From: Christensenella sp. UBA1214
Lineage (GTDB): Bacteria > Bacillota > Clostridia > Christensenellales > CAG-138
Length of the DNA stretch: 37,999 nt
Direction of reading: 5' to 3'
Assembly: GCA_002309375.1 (NCBI GenBank)
Contig: DBXK01000021.1
Location: 21,222-59,220, forward strand
Under the pieces are notes generated by a model. The model was not told the DNA's origin and made no database searches. It saw only the letters and a program-made list of their open reading frames with translations. Positions 16,809 through 24,169 of this stretch are shown piece after piece. The first letter of the stretch is position 1, and every line of letters starts with the position of its first letter. The position numbers and the translations under genes are program-made.

Positions 16809-16817
16809 AGCTCTGCG

Positions 16818-16846
16818 ATTATAGCACCGAACGGCGGGCATGTAAA
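16818..16846 (-). promoter_or_regulatory. SigA-type promoter of the MATE gene
   Basis: On the minus strand TTTACA (16846-16841) and TATAAT (16823-16818) with a 17-base spacer. The expected start, near 16811, is about three bases before ATG 16808. The transcript is therefore either leaderless or translated from ATG 16763. Confidence 0.65.
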
Positions 16847-16870
16847 CCGCGCCGCAGATATATATTGGTT

Positions 16871-19800
16871 TTAAAGCTTCACTGCGCAGCCCTCGGAGAG
16901 CAGAAACACCCATTTCTCTCTCACGGGAAGGCCGGTGAGCCTTTCGAGAGCGTGAGCGTAGTTTTCGAGCTGTGCGCGGTATTCCCCGGCGGTTTCCCCG
17001 ATCGTGCGTCCCCGAAGGGCGGTCGTCTTATAGTCGATGATAACGATCCTTCCGTCCTCTATGAAGAAGCAGTCGATAATGCCCTGAATAAGGGCGCCTC
17101 TTTCATCGAGCAGCGAGAATTCCTGCTCCTTTCTTGCGAAAGAAGAAGCGATCATGCGGCGGTAGAGCTTTGAAGAAACGAGTTTTTCGACGGCGGGAAG
17201 GTAAACGCCCTCCGCTTCCTCCGGCGAAAGAAGATTCTTTTCCCTGAATTCCGAAAGCAACACTTTGAGTTTTTCGCTGTCCGCCTCCTCCTTCGGCAGG
17301 AGCTGTATGAAGCGGTGCGTCGCCGTTCCGCGCTCCGCGGCGCTGAGCTTTCTTCCTTCCTCGTTCCTGATGAAAGCAGGCACTGCGGGCTCGTATTCGC
17401 GCTCCGCTTCCGAAACGGCAGTCACGGAAGTCTTCGCCGGGATCATAGTGTCCTCTTCAAAGGGATAAGTCCCGGAGAAGATCTTATCGAAAGCACTGTG
17501 ATCCGCCTTTTCCGCCTCCGAACGCCAGCTTTCGAAAGCCGCCTTTTTCACACGAACATCGCTTCCTCCTGCGGCTTCGGAAAGGATATAGCGCACGGTG
17601 AGAAGCTCTTCGTTTTCCCCGGATTTCAAAACGACCCCTTCCGCTGCATTCTGAAGGTTAAGGCCGAGCGGGAAATATGCGCCGAGGAGCCAATCGAGGA
17701 AGCTTCCGGCATTCATTATACCGTTTTCCGTCAGCGCCGACGCCGCCTTGCGGACGGTCAGAGCCATTTTCTTCGCCGCGCCGACAAGATAAAGCTGCTC
17801 CCGCGCCCTTGTCATCGCAACATAAAGCACGCGCATTTCTTCCGCCGATTGCTTCGCGGCGTCCTTCGCTTCGATCGCGCGGCGGAAAAGCGGATCCCTG
17901 AGCGCCGCCGGAAGAACGCCCTCCGCTTCCGGAAGGATCGAAAAACCGCGATTCGCGCGCAAACCGATGCCGAGCTCGCTGTCCGTGAGGGCGGCGCTTC
18001 TTGAATTTGCCTTGCTGAATTTGCCCGTGAGACCGCAAACAAAGACGATCGGGAATTCAAGGCCCTTGCTCTTATGGATGCTCATCACCCGAACGGCGTC
18101 GATGCTCGCCGCCTGCGCGGCGCCGAGTTTCGTGTTGTCGCGAACGCTGTCCATAAGCGTTATGAAAGCATGAACTCCGCGCCTTCCACTCGAAGCAAAG
18201 GCGCGCGCTTTGTCGAGCAGCATATCGAGGTTCGCTGTGCGCACAGGGCCGCCGGGCAAAGCCGAAGTATAGATATAGAAACGAGTATCGTCAAAGAGCT
18301 TCCCGATCAGCGTTTCGACCGTCACAAGGCCGGCAAGCTCCCGCCATTCATTGAGTTTTTTAACGAAATGCCTTGCTTTTTCGCAGGTCGAGCCTTCACC
18401 CTCCGGATCGTTTGCGGCGGCAAAGAGCCTGTCGGAAAAGCTTTCGCCCTCATAATCGGCGCGGATGGAAACAAGCTCCGCGTCGGTGAAGCCGAACATC
18501 GGCGAGCGGAGCACCGAAACGAGCGGGATATCCTGACGCGCGTTGTCGAGCACGCGGAGAAGATTTATGAACAGCTGCACCTCGAGAGCATCGAAATAGC
18601 CGTCGCCGAGCTCCGCGGAGCAGGGGATGCCCCTTTCATTCAAAACGTTGATGAGCTGCAGCGCCGGCACCCGAGTCCGACGCATCAGCACGGCGAAATC
18701 CGAGAAAACGGGCTTTCTCTCCGCGCCTGTGGTCTTATCTGTTACGAAGCCCTCGCGCATCAGAGCACGGATCTTTTCCGCAATGAACGCCGCTTCCGCT
18801 TCAACGCTGTTGATCTCATCGAGCGCACCTTCATCCTCGCCTTCATCTTCCGAAGGCTCCTCTCCTCCGACAGCCTCCCTGTAGCATTCCTCAGTCCTCT
18901 CAACGAGAACGAATTCAACCTTTCCGGCGGGCTTGTCCTCGCCCGGACAGAGAGCGGCATTATCGCTGTAATCGATCTCGCCGACTTCGCCGAGCATGAG
19001 CTTTGAAAAGAGCGCGTTTGCCGCATTGAGGATCGATGTACAGCTTCGGAAATTGTTATTGAGGTCGATCCTCGTGCCGGAGCTTCCATCATATTTTCTG
19101 TATTTTTCAAGGAAACTCGCAGGCTCGGCCTGACGGAAGCGATAGATGCTCTGCTTGACGTCGCCGACCATGAAAAGATTGTCCCCGCGCGAGATCTTCG
19201 AGATTATGCTGTCCTGAACAAGGTTCGTATCCTGGTATTCGTCAACAAAAATGTATTTGAATTTCTTTTTGTATTCCTCCGCCGCATCCTCAAATGAAAG
19301 CGCGGCAAGCGCCATCTGCTCGAGATCGGAATAATCCACGACGGCTTCCTGCTGCTTCTTTTCGGCGTAGCGCTTCATGAAATCGAGGATCAGCGCGGAA
19401 AGCTTGCCGAGAACAGGCCGGAATGCTTTCGCCGCTTTTTGCTCTGTCTCGAGAGGAAAAGCGAAGCTTTCGATCACTTTGTCGAGCACTGCGCCGTACT
19501 GCTTGCGGTAGACCTTGAGTCCTTCCGGCGCGGCGATGCCGCCGACTTTCAGCGCCGGTTTTTTATAATTTTCAAGGATTCGCTGCCATTCCTCATAGCT
19601 GTCCTTCGCAAGTAATGTGTCGATTATCTCCTTGTCCTGCGAAAGAATGTTCAAAAAGCCCGTTTCCTTCCCCTGAAGGAGAGGCTGAAATTCATCATAA
19701 GTTTTTTCGCAGAGCCTCCGCGCGGCGCCGAGCGCTCGCTTTTTTTCGCGTATAAGGAAGCTTCCCGCACGCTTTGAGGCCTCTTCAAAGCCTTCTAAAT

Positions 19801-20386
19801 AGTTTTCGACGGCTTTTTTGAGCCAGCTTTCGGGATCCGGACGGGCAATTATGAAGTTATAAACGGAATTTACGATCGAAGAAAGGCCTTCGTTGTTGTC
19901 GAGAACGAATTTTATGAACTCCGAAGAGGGATCCTTTGTATTTTCGGCTTCGAGATAGAATTCCTCCATCGCTTCAGTGAGCGCTTCGCCGCGCAGGAGC
20001 TCCGTTTCCGCTTCGTCGCCGATCCTGAAGGCAGGGTCGATGCCGAGCCTGTGGTAATTGCGCTTGAGTACGCTGCTGCAGAAACTGTGGATCGTTGAAA
20101 TATTCGCCCTTGCTATGCTTCCCGCCGCGATTATAAGAAGGCGTTTTTTTTCAACATCCTGCTCCGCTTCGCAGAGCTCCGAGAGACGCTTTTCGATGCG
20201 CTGCTTCATCTCCGCCGCCGCGGGTTTTGTGAATGTCACTACAAGGAGCTCGTCCACCTTTGTTCCTTCCGCGATGATGCGCGCTATGCGCTCAGTCATA
20301 ACGGCGGTTTTGCCGGCTCCGGCTGCGGCGGAAACGATCAGATTTCCTTCCTTGTTGATCGCTTCAAGCTGTTCTTTTGTCCACAT
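16871..20386 (-). CDS. addA: ATP-dependent helicase/nuclease subunit A (AddA)
   Basis: The UvrD/Rep-like helicase and nuclease subunit of AddAB, working with AddB at DNA double-strand breaks. At 1,171 residues it is of normal length. The Q-motif and Walker A (WTKEQLEAI then AAAGAGKT, residues 20-27), Walker B (VDEYQDTN), motif III-IV (MVGDVKQSIYRFRQAEP), and helicase motif V (MSIHKSKGLEFPIVFV) are visible. The C-terminal RecB-type nuclease ends with IIDCFF and IDYKT (D1118, K1120). It follows the DUF362/ferredoxin gene by 30 bases, with a weak AAAGG site before the ATG, so it may depend on read-through from the promoter at 22642-22671. No terminator is seen after its stop. Confidence 0.96.
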   Translation of the reverse strand: MWTKEQLEAINKEGNLIVSAAAGAGKTAVMTERIARIIAEGTKVDELLVVTFTKPAAAEMKQRIEKRLSELCEAEQDVEKKRLLIIAAGSIARANISTIHSFCSSVLKRNYHRLGIDPAFRIGDEAETELLRGEALTEAMEEFYLEAENTKDPSSEFIKFVLDNNEGLSSIVNSVYNFIIARPDPESWLKKAVENYLEGFEEASKRAGSFLIREKKRALGAARRLCEKTYDEFQPLLQGKETGFLNILSQDKEIIDTLLAKDSYEEWQRILENYKKPALKVGGIAAPEGLKVYRKQYGAVLDKVIESFAFPLETEQKAAKAFRPVLGKLSALILDFMKRYAEKKQQEAVVDYSDLEQMALAALSFEDAAEEYKKKFKYIFVDEYQDTNLVQDSIISKISRGDNLFMVGDVKQSIYRFRQAEPASFLEKYRKYDGSSGTRIDLNNNFRSCTSILNAANALFSKLMLGEVGEIDYSDNAALCPGEDKPAGKVEFVLVERTEECYREAVGGEEPSEDEGEDEGALDEINSVEAEAAFIAEKIRALMREGFVTDKTTGAERKPVFSDFAVLMRRTRVPALQLINVLNERGIPCSAELGDGYFDALEVQLFINLLRVLDNARQDIPLVSVLRSPMFGFTDAELVSIRADYEGESFSDRLFAAANDPEGEGSTCEKARHFVKKLNEWRELAGLVTVETLIGKLFDDTRFYIYTSALPGGPVRTANLDMLLDKARAFASSGRRGVHAFITLMDSVRDNTKLGAAQAASIDAVRVMSIHKSKGLEFPIVFVCGLTGKFSKANSRSAALTDSELGIGLRANRGFSILPEAEGVLPAALRDPLFRRAIEAKDAAKQSAEEMRVLYVAMTRAREQLYLVGAAKKMALTVRKAASALTENGIMNAGSFLDWLLGAYFPLGLNLQNAAEGVVLKSGENEELLTVRYILSEAAGGSDVRVKKAAFESWRSEAEKADHSAFDKIFSGTYPFEEDTMIPAKTSVTAVSEAEREYEPAVPAFIRNEEGRKLSAAERGTATHRFIQLLPKEEADSEKLKVLLSEFREKNLLSPEEAEGVYLPAVEKLVSSKLYRRMIASSFARKEQEFSLLDERGALIQGIIDCFFIEDGRIVIIDYKTTALRGRTIGETAGEYRAQLENYAHALERLTGLPVREKWVFLLSEGCAVKL

Positions 20387-20416
20387 TTCGCTTTTTGCCT
20401 TTCTTTTTCAAGGTGA

Positions 20417-21556
20417 TCAGAGCTTCATTTTGTTTAAAGCGCGGGCAACAAGAGGCCTGTGAACGACCATTGCCGCCCTTGGGCAGAATTCCTGACAGCA
20501 GAAACAGCGGATGCATTTTTTTCTGTCTATAACAGGCTTTTTGTTCTTCATCTCGATTGCTTTCGCAGGGCAGGTCCTTGCGCATTCACCGCAGCCGACG
20601 CAAAGCTTCTTTTTAAGCGCCGGTTTTTGAGCAAGACATTTACTGCTGATAAAATGGATGAAAGTGCCGTCCCGCATGAATCTGAGACCGCGAACAGGAG
20701 GCGCTTCAAAATCCTTCACTGCAAGCGATCCAATGTCTCCGTAAAGATTGACTTCGCCGATATCCTTCGGTGCAAGGCCTCGTTCATATGCCGCTTTAAG
20801 AGTTGGGATATCCTTAATGCTCCTTCCGATCAGCGCGGCGGCGGCAAGATCGCAGAGATAAGTCGTTTTCGCGGCGATGACAGCACCGATATGCCTTTTG
20901 CTGCCGTTAAGAGGTCCGTTTCCCTCCATTCCATCGATCGCATCGCAAACAGCAAGCCGCGGTTTGAAAAATTCATTGAGATCGATCAGCATTTCCGCAA
21001 AATCTTCCTCATTGGGAAATTGATAATGCATCTCCGGTTTTTTGAGCCCGGGGATCGTGCCGTACATATTCTTAACGGCTGCGCTCATTCCCATCAACCC
21101 ATGTGATTTGAGTTTGCAGAAATCGATGATCGCGTCCGCTTCCTTAAGATAAGCTGTATAAGTGAGTTTTTTGAGCTTTTTCCCTTCCGGAAGCTCCTCT
21201 GTTTTTTCCGTAAGATCACGGTTCAGCGTAATTCCTTCCCCTTCAAGGGAAGTCATGCCCGTTGCGGTATAGACCTTATTGATATACATCGAAGTATGAG
21301 GGCCTCCGGGACTGTCGCCGATCACTACAGTTGCTCCTTTTTCAAGCAGCATTTCAACGAGCGCTTTTATTAAAATCGGGTGCGTAGTAACGGCTTCTTC
21401 CGGCTTTTTGAATGAAACGAGATTCGGCTTGACTGCAATTTTCATTCCTTTTTTAACGAAATCAAGACCGCCGATCTTTTCAACAGCTTCTTTTAAAGCC
21501 TTTTTTACGCTTTCTTCATCATAACTACTGCATTTTACAACTGAACAATCAAACAT
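20417..21556 (-). CDS. DUF362 protein with C-terminal 2[4Fe-4S] ferredoxin domain
   Basis: A 379-residue protein. The first ~310 residues match DUF362: VKPNLVSFKKPEEAVTTHP, then GDSPGG, then KLKSHGLMGMSAAVKNMYGTIPG and DAIDGMEGNGP. A bacterial ferredoxin-like tail carries two cysteine sets, C319-C322-C325-C329 and C348-C351-C354-C358, each ending in CP, expected to hold two 4Fe-4S clusters. The family is widespread in anaerobes and its reaction is unknown; a cytoplasmic electron-transfer role is likely. GAAGGAAG precedes ATG 21556. It starts 11 bases after the unknown 350-residue gene and precedes addA, but a functional link to DNA repair is not evident. Confidence 0.88.
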   Translation of the reverse strand: MFDCSVVKCSSYDEESVKKALKEAVEKIGGLDFVKKGMKIAVKPNLVSFKKPEEAVTTHPILIKALVEMLLEKGATVVIGDSPGGPHTSMYINKVYTATGMTSLEGEGITLNRDLTEKTEELPEGKKLKKLTYTAYLKEADAIIDFCKLKSHGLMGMSAAVKNMYGTIPGLKKPEMHYQFPNEEDFAEMLIDLNEFFKPRLAVCDAIDGMEGNGPLNGSKRHIGAVIAAKTTYLCDLAAAALIGRSIKDIPTLKAAYERGLAPKDIGEVNLYGDIGSLAVKDFEAPPVRGLRFMRDGTFIHFISSKCLAQKPALKKKLCVGCGECARTCPAKAIEMKNKKPVIDRKKCIRCFCCQEFCPRAAMVVHRPLVARALNKMKL

Positions 21557-21567
21557 AAATCTTCCTT

Positions 21568-22620
21568 CTATTTACTGTGCTTTTCGTTCATAACAGCTTC
21601 AACGGCTCCGTAAAGAGAGGTAATGCTCGAAAAAGGAGCGTTGCTTGAGCAGGGAAAAACGCTGTCTCCTGAAGTCTTTATATAGCCCTGGAAATCATTA
21701 ATGAAAAAATAAATGTTTTCCTTGCTGTCTTCGCAGGCCTTCAGGAAAAAAACGCAGACGTCATCCTCTTCAAGAGGATCGTTTTCTTTATAAGAAGAAA
21801 CGCTTTTTCCTGTCATATAATCGAGAGTTTGAAGAGCATCTTTTTCGGTCATTATTATTTCGATCTTTTGCCCGTATCGAACATCGCTTTCGAGATTATT
21901 GAGAACACTTATCTGTATTTTTCTGACGCCGATAAGCATTTCCTGCTTTTCTCCGTTTGAAGAAATCATGCATTTGACCCTTCCTTCATCGGAAATGCTC
22001 TCGACCCTTCCGATCAGAATAAGATCGCAGTTTTTGACAAGATTCTTTATTGAACGGAAATAGCTGTAATTGTAAGGAAGCATTATCTCGCTTCTGATTT
22101 CTTTGATCTCTTCAATCAGTTTTTCGATCGGAACAGCTGATTTGCCGTCCACAACTATACCTTCCTTTTTGATCAAATAGTTGTTATCATTGACGACCTC
22201 ATATACCAATCCTTTTTCACTGTCTTCATACGGTCCGGAAAGATAAAGAAGATGCCTTTCACCGGCATTATCTAAAGTTTTGACGTTGATCAGTGAATCA
22301 TCCGTTAATTCTTTGTTTTCTCCCGAAAGAACGCGCCTCACTTCATAGCAGGAATAGCCTTCACCGCTTTTTTCCTTATAAGAATAAAGGCAGAAAGCTT
22401 CAACAACGGAAGATGATTCCCTGTATGCGCTTTTGAGACGAAGAAGGGTCGAAGAATACGTTTCTTTGTATTCTATCCTCCCGCTGCGCAAAAGAAAATG
22501 AAAAACGATAAGAAAAAGCAGGATCAGCACAAAAAACACCGCAGCAAAAGAATACCTCGCGGCAGGCCGCAGTTCCTTATCTTTGCGTTCTTTATTCGTT
22601 TTTTCTTTCTTTTCCTTCAT
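21568..22620 (-). CDS. Membrane-anchored protein of unknown function with two similar halves
   Basis: Not recognised. The 350-residue protein has a very charged N-terminus (KEKKEKTNKERKDKELR), one membrane-spanning segment (about residues 24-46), and an outside region of some 300 residues. The outside part seems to hold two related units. Each has a VVEAF/LILIG strand, a kinase-like V-R-x-V-L or V-R-K-I strand pair, then a hydrophobic HLLYLSG or VCVFFLK strand, an acidic turn (EDSEK, EDSKE), and an aromatic strand. The similarity is weak and judged by eye. The gene is visibly AT-richer than addA. GGAAGGAATTAAGTGAA precedes the ATG. First gene of the transcript leading to DUF362/ferredoxin and addA, pointing away from the dnaN intergenic region. 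Confidence 0.68.
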   Translation of the reverse strand: MKEKKEKTNKERKDKELRPAARYSFAAVFFVLILLFLIVFHFLLRSGRIEYKETYSSTLLRLKSAYRESSSVVEAFCLYSYKEKSGEGYSCYEVRRVLSGENKELTDDSLINVKTLDNAGERHLLYLSGPYEDSEKGLVYEVVNDNNYLIKKEGIVVDGKSAVPIEKLIEEIKEIRSEIMLPYNYSYFRSIKNLVKNCDLILIGRVESISDEGRVKCMISSNGEKQEMLIGVRKIQISVLNNLESDVRYGQKIEIIMTEKDALQTLDYMTGKSVSSYKENDPLEEDDVCVFFLKACEDSKENIYFFINDFQGYIKTSGDSVFPCSSNAPFSSITSLYGAVEAVMNEKHSK

Positions 22621-22641
22621 TTCACTTAATTCCTTCCCGAT

Positions 22642-22671
22642 ATTATATCATAACAGCATTGAGCAATTCAA
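22642..22671 (-). promoter_or_regulatory. SigA-type promoter of the unknown-DUF362-addA genes
   Basis: On the minus strand TTGAAT (22671-22666) and TATAAT (22647-22642) with an 18-base spacer. Expected start near 22635, giving a leader of about 15 bases before ATG 22620. Divergent from the dnaN promoter. Confidence 0.62.
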
Positions 22672-22706
22672 TCCGTACGAAGTTGCTTATTTTAAGGGAA
22701 AAGCAG

Positions 22707-22735
22707 TTGACCCGTAAAAATTTTTACATTATAAT
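22707..22735 (+). promoter_or_regulatory. dnaN: SigA-type promoter of dnaN with a palindrome in its spacer
   Basis: TTGACC (22707-22712) and TATAAT (22730-22735) are 17 bases apart. The spacer contains GTAAAAATTTTTAC (22714-22727), a perfect 14-bp palindrome that a dimeric regulator could use as an operator. Transcription would begin near 22742 and give dnaN a long leader of about 290 bases that crosses all the origin-like motifs. Confidence 0.7.
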
Positions 22736-22750
22736 ACATGATGGGAGTAT

Positions 22751-23003
22751 GTGAGGAAACGGCTTTTTCGGCGTTCTTTCAACCTTTTTGAGAAAGCTGT
22801 TTTATCCTTGTTTTCAACAGTTTCCACAAGGAAAACTTTTTAAAAGATGTGGAATCTGTTAAAAACTCGGAAACTGAGGATAAAGCATCATTTTATCCTC
22901 AAACTTATCAAACGGTTTTCAACAAATGAAAATCAATCCATGAAAGGTAAAAAACGCCTTTTCCACAGTTTCCTCACTAATACTGCTGCTACTGCTGTTA
23001 CTA
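22751..23003. other. Candidate replication-origin element upstream of dnaN
   Basis: A 410-bp region without a gene. One site, TTTTCCACA (22959-22967, +), differs from the DnaA box TTATCCACA by one base. TTATCCTCA occurs twice, inverted (22875-22883 minus, 22893-22901 plus), also one base off. TTTTCAACA occurs twice (22811-22819, 22916-22924), and ACAGTTTCC twice (22817-22825, 22965-22973). The 10-mer GTGAGGAAAC (22751-22760) returns inverted at 22968-22977. Just after the best box come seven triplets CTG CTG CTA CTG CTG TTA CTA (22983-23003), which resemble a DnaA-trio run. In B. subtilis the dnaA-dnaN gap has this box-then-triplet order on the dnaN strand. Absent here are dnaA and a long AT tract. 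Function is inferred. Confidence 0.5.
22875..22901. repeat. Inverted pair of DnaA-box-like sequences
   Basis: TGAGGATAAA (22875-22884) and its exact complement TTTATCCTCA (22892-22901) flank a seven-base loop. Each arm contains a DnaA-box-like TTATCCTCA. It could bind DnaA in opposed orientation, or fold as a hairpin in the dnaN leader. Confidence 0.6.
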
Positions 23004-23030
23004 ATAGATAATCATAATAGGAGGCACGCA

Positions 23031-24140
23031 ATGCGCTTTACCGTCAACACCAGGGAACTTAACGAAGCCGTATCGATCGTTACGAAGGCAATGCCTTCCC
23101 ACAGCAGCCTTCCTCTTCTCGAAGGGATCTATTTCTATGCTTCCGGCAACACTCTCTTTTTGAAATGCTCCGATCTTTCGCTTCAAATCGAAACGGAGAT
23201 CCCCGCTTTTGTTGAAGAAGAAGGAAGCGCTGTTCTTCCCGGAAGACTTTTTGCGGAGCTCGTTCGCCGTCTTACTGGCGAAAGCGTTTTCTTCGAAGGC
23301 GAAAAAACTACTTTGAAGGTCAGTTCAGACCGCGTCAGGACTTCTCTTCAGGTTTCTTCGAGCGATGAATACCCCGAAATGCGCCGCGTAAACGATGAGT
23401 TTTCCGCACAGATAAGCCAGAACAAACTGCGCAGCATGATCAAGCAAACGCTCTTCGCGGTTTCAACAGAGGACAGCAAGCCGGTTTTGAACGGCGTCTG
23501 CATGGAATTCAGCCCGGACAACACTCTCCGAATGGTCGCAATGGACGGCTTCCGTCTTGCAATCCGCAGCGAAAAGACCAAAAACTGCACCGGATCAAAG
23601 CGGGTCGTGATCCCGAGCCGTGCGATGCAGGAAATTTCCAACCTCCTCACAGGCGGCGACGAGGATATCAAACTCGTTTTCTCCGGAACCCATATCAAGA
23701 TAGAAGTCGGTTATACGAAGCTCATCTCCCGCCTTATCGACGGAGAATATGTTAATTATGCGGGCTTCATGCCGAAAAACTATGTTACCTATGCGGTTAT
23801 CGGCTGCCGTGAGCTTCAAGAGAGCACAGAAAGGGCTTCTTTGCTCGCAAGGGAAGCAAAATCCAATCTAATCAAGCTTTCATTCGAAGAGGAACAGCTC
23901 ACTATTTCCGCGAACAGCGAAAAAGGCAGCATCAACGATCAGATGACCATCCAGCTTTTCGGTAAACCGATGGAGATCGCCTTCAATTCAAAATACATTA
24001 TCGATCTGATGCGTGTTCTCGAGGATGAAAAGATCATCTTCAGAATGAACAATTCCGTCACTCCCTGCATTGTTGAGCCGCTTGAAGGCGATGCGTTCTA
24101 CTATATGATCCTTCCTGTGCGTCTCTTCACAGGAGTTTAA
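23031..24140 (+). CDS. dnaN: DNA polymerase III beta subunit (sliding clamp)
   Basis: The ring-shaped clamp that tethers replicative polymerase to DNA. The 369-residue length and three-domain pattern match DnaN: MRFTVNTRELNEAVSIVTKAMP at the start, LFAVSTEDSKPVLNGVCME in the middle domain, FRLAIRS, and the final YYMILPVRLF that ends in the usual MPMR-like strand. GGAGG lies just before ATG 23031. In most Bacillota dnaN directly follows dnaA, but here a divergent gene lies upstream and dnaA is outside the window. The leader contains the origin-like motifs. It begins a plus-strand run of seven genes, with the M32 gene 29 bases downstream. Confidence 0.97.
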   Translation: MRFTVNTRELNEAVSIVTKAMPSHSSLPLLEGIYFYASGNTLFLKCSDLSLQIETEIPAFVEEEGSAVLPGRLFAELVRRLTGESVFFEGEKTTLKVSSDRVRTSLQVSSSDEYPEMRRVNDEFSAQISQNKLRSMIKQTLFAVSTEDSKPVLNGVCMEFSPDNTLRMVAMDGFRLAIRSEKTKNCTGSKRVVIPSRAMQEISNLLTGGDEDIKLVFSGTHIKIEVGYTKLISRLIDGEYVNYAGFMPKNYVTYAVIGCRELQESTERASLLAREAKSNLIKLSFEEEQLTISANSEKGSINDQMTIQLFGKPMEIAFNSKYIIDLMRVLEDEKIIFRMNNSVTPCIVEPLEGDAFYYMILPVRLFTGV

Positions 24141-24169
24141 TTTTTTAGTAAAAATAAGGAGGAAATAAT

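Noticed and set aside
22802..22810. TTATCCTTG as a further DnaA box
   Set aside because: Three mismatches to TTATCCACA, including the conserved final ACA, so it was not counted.
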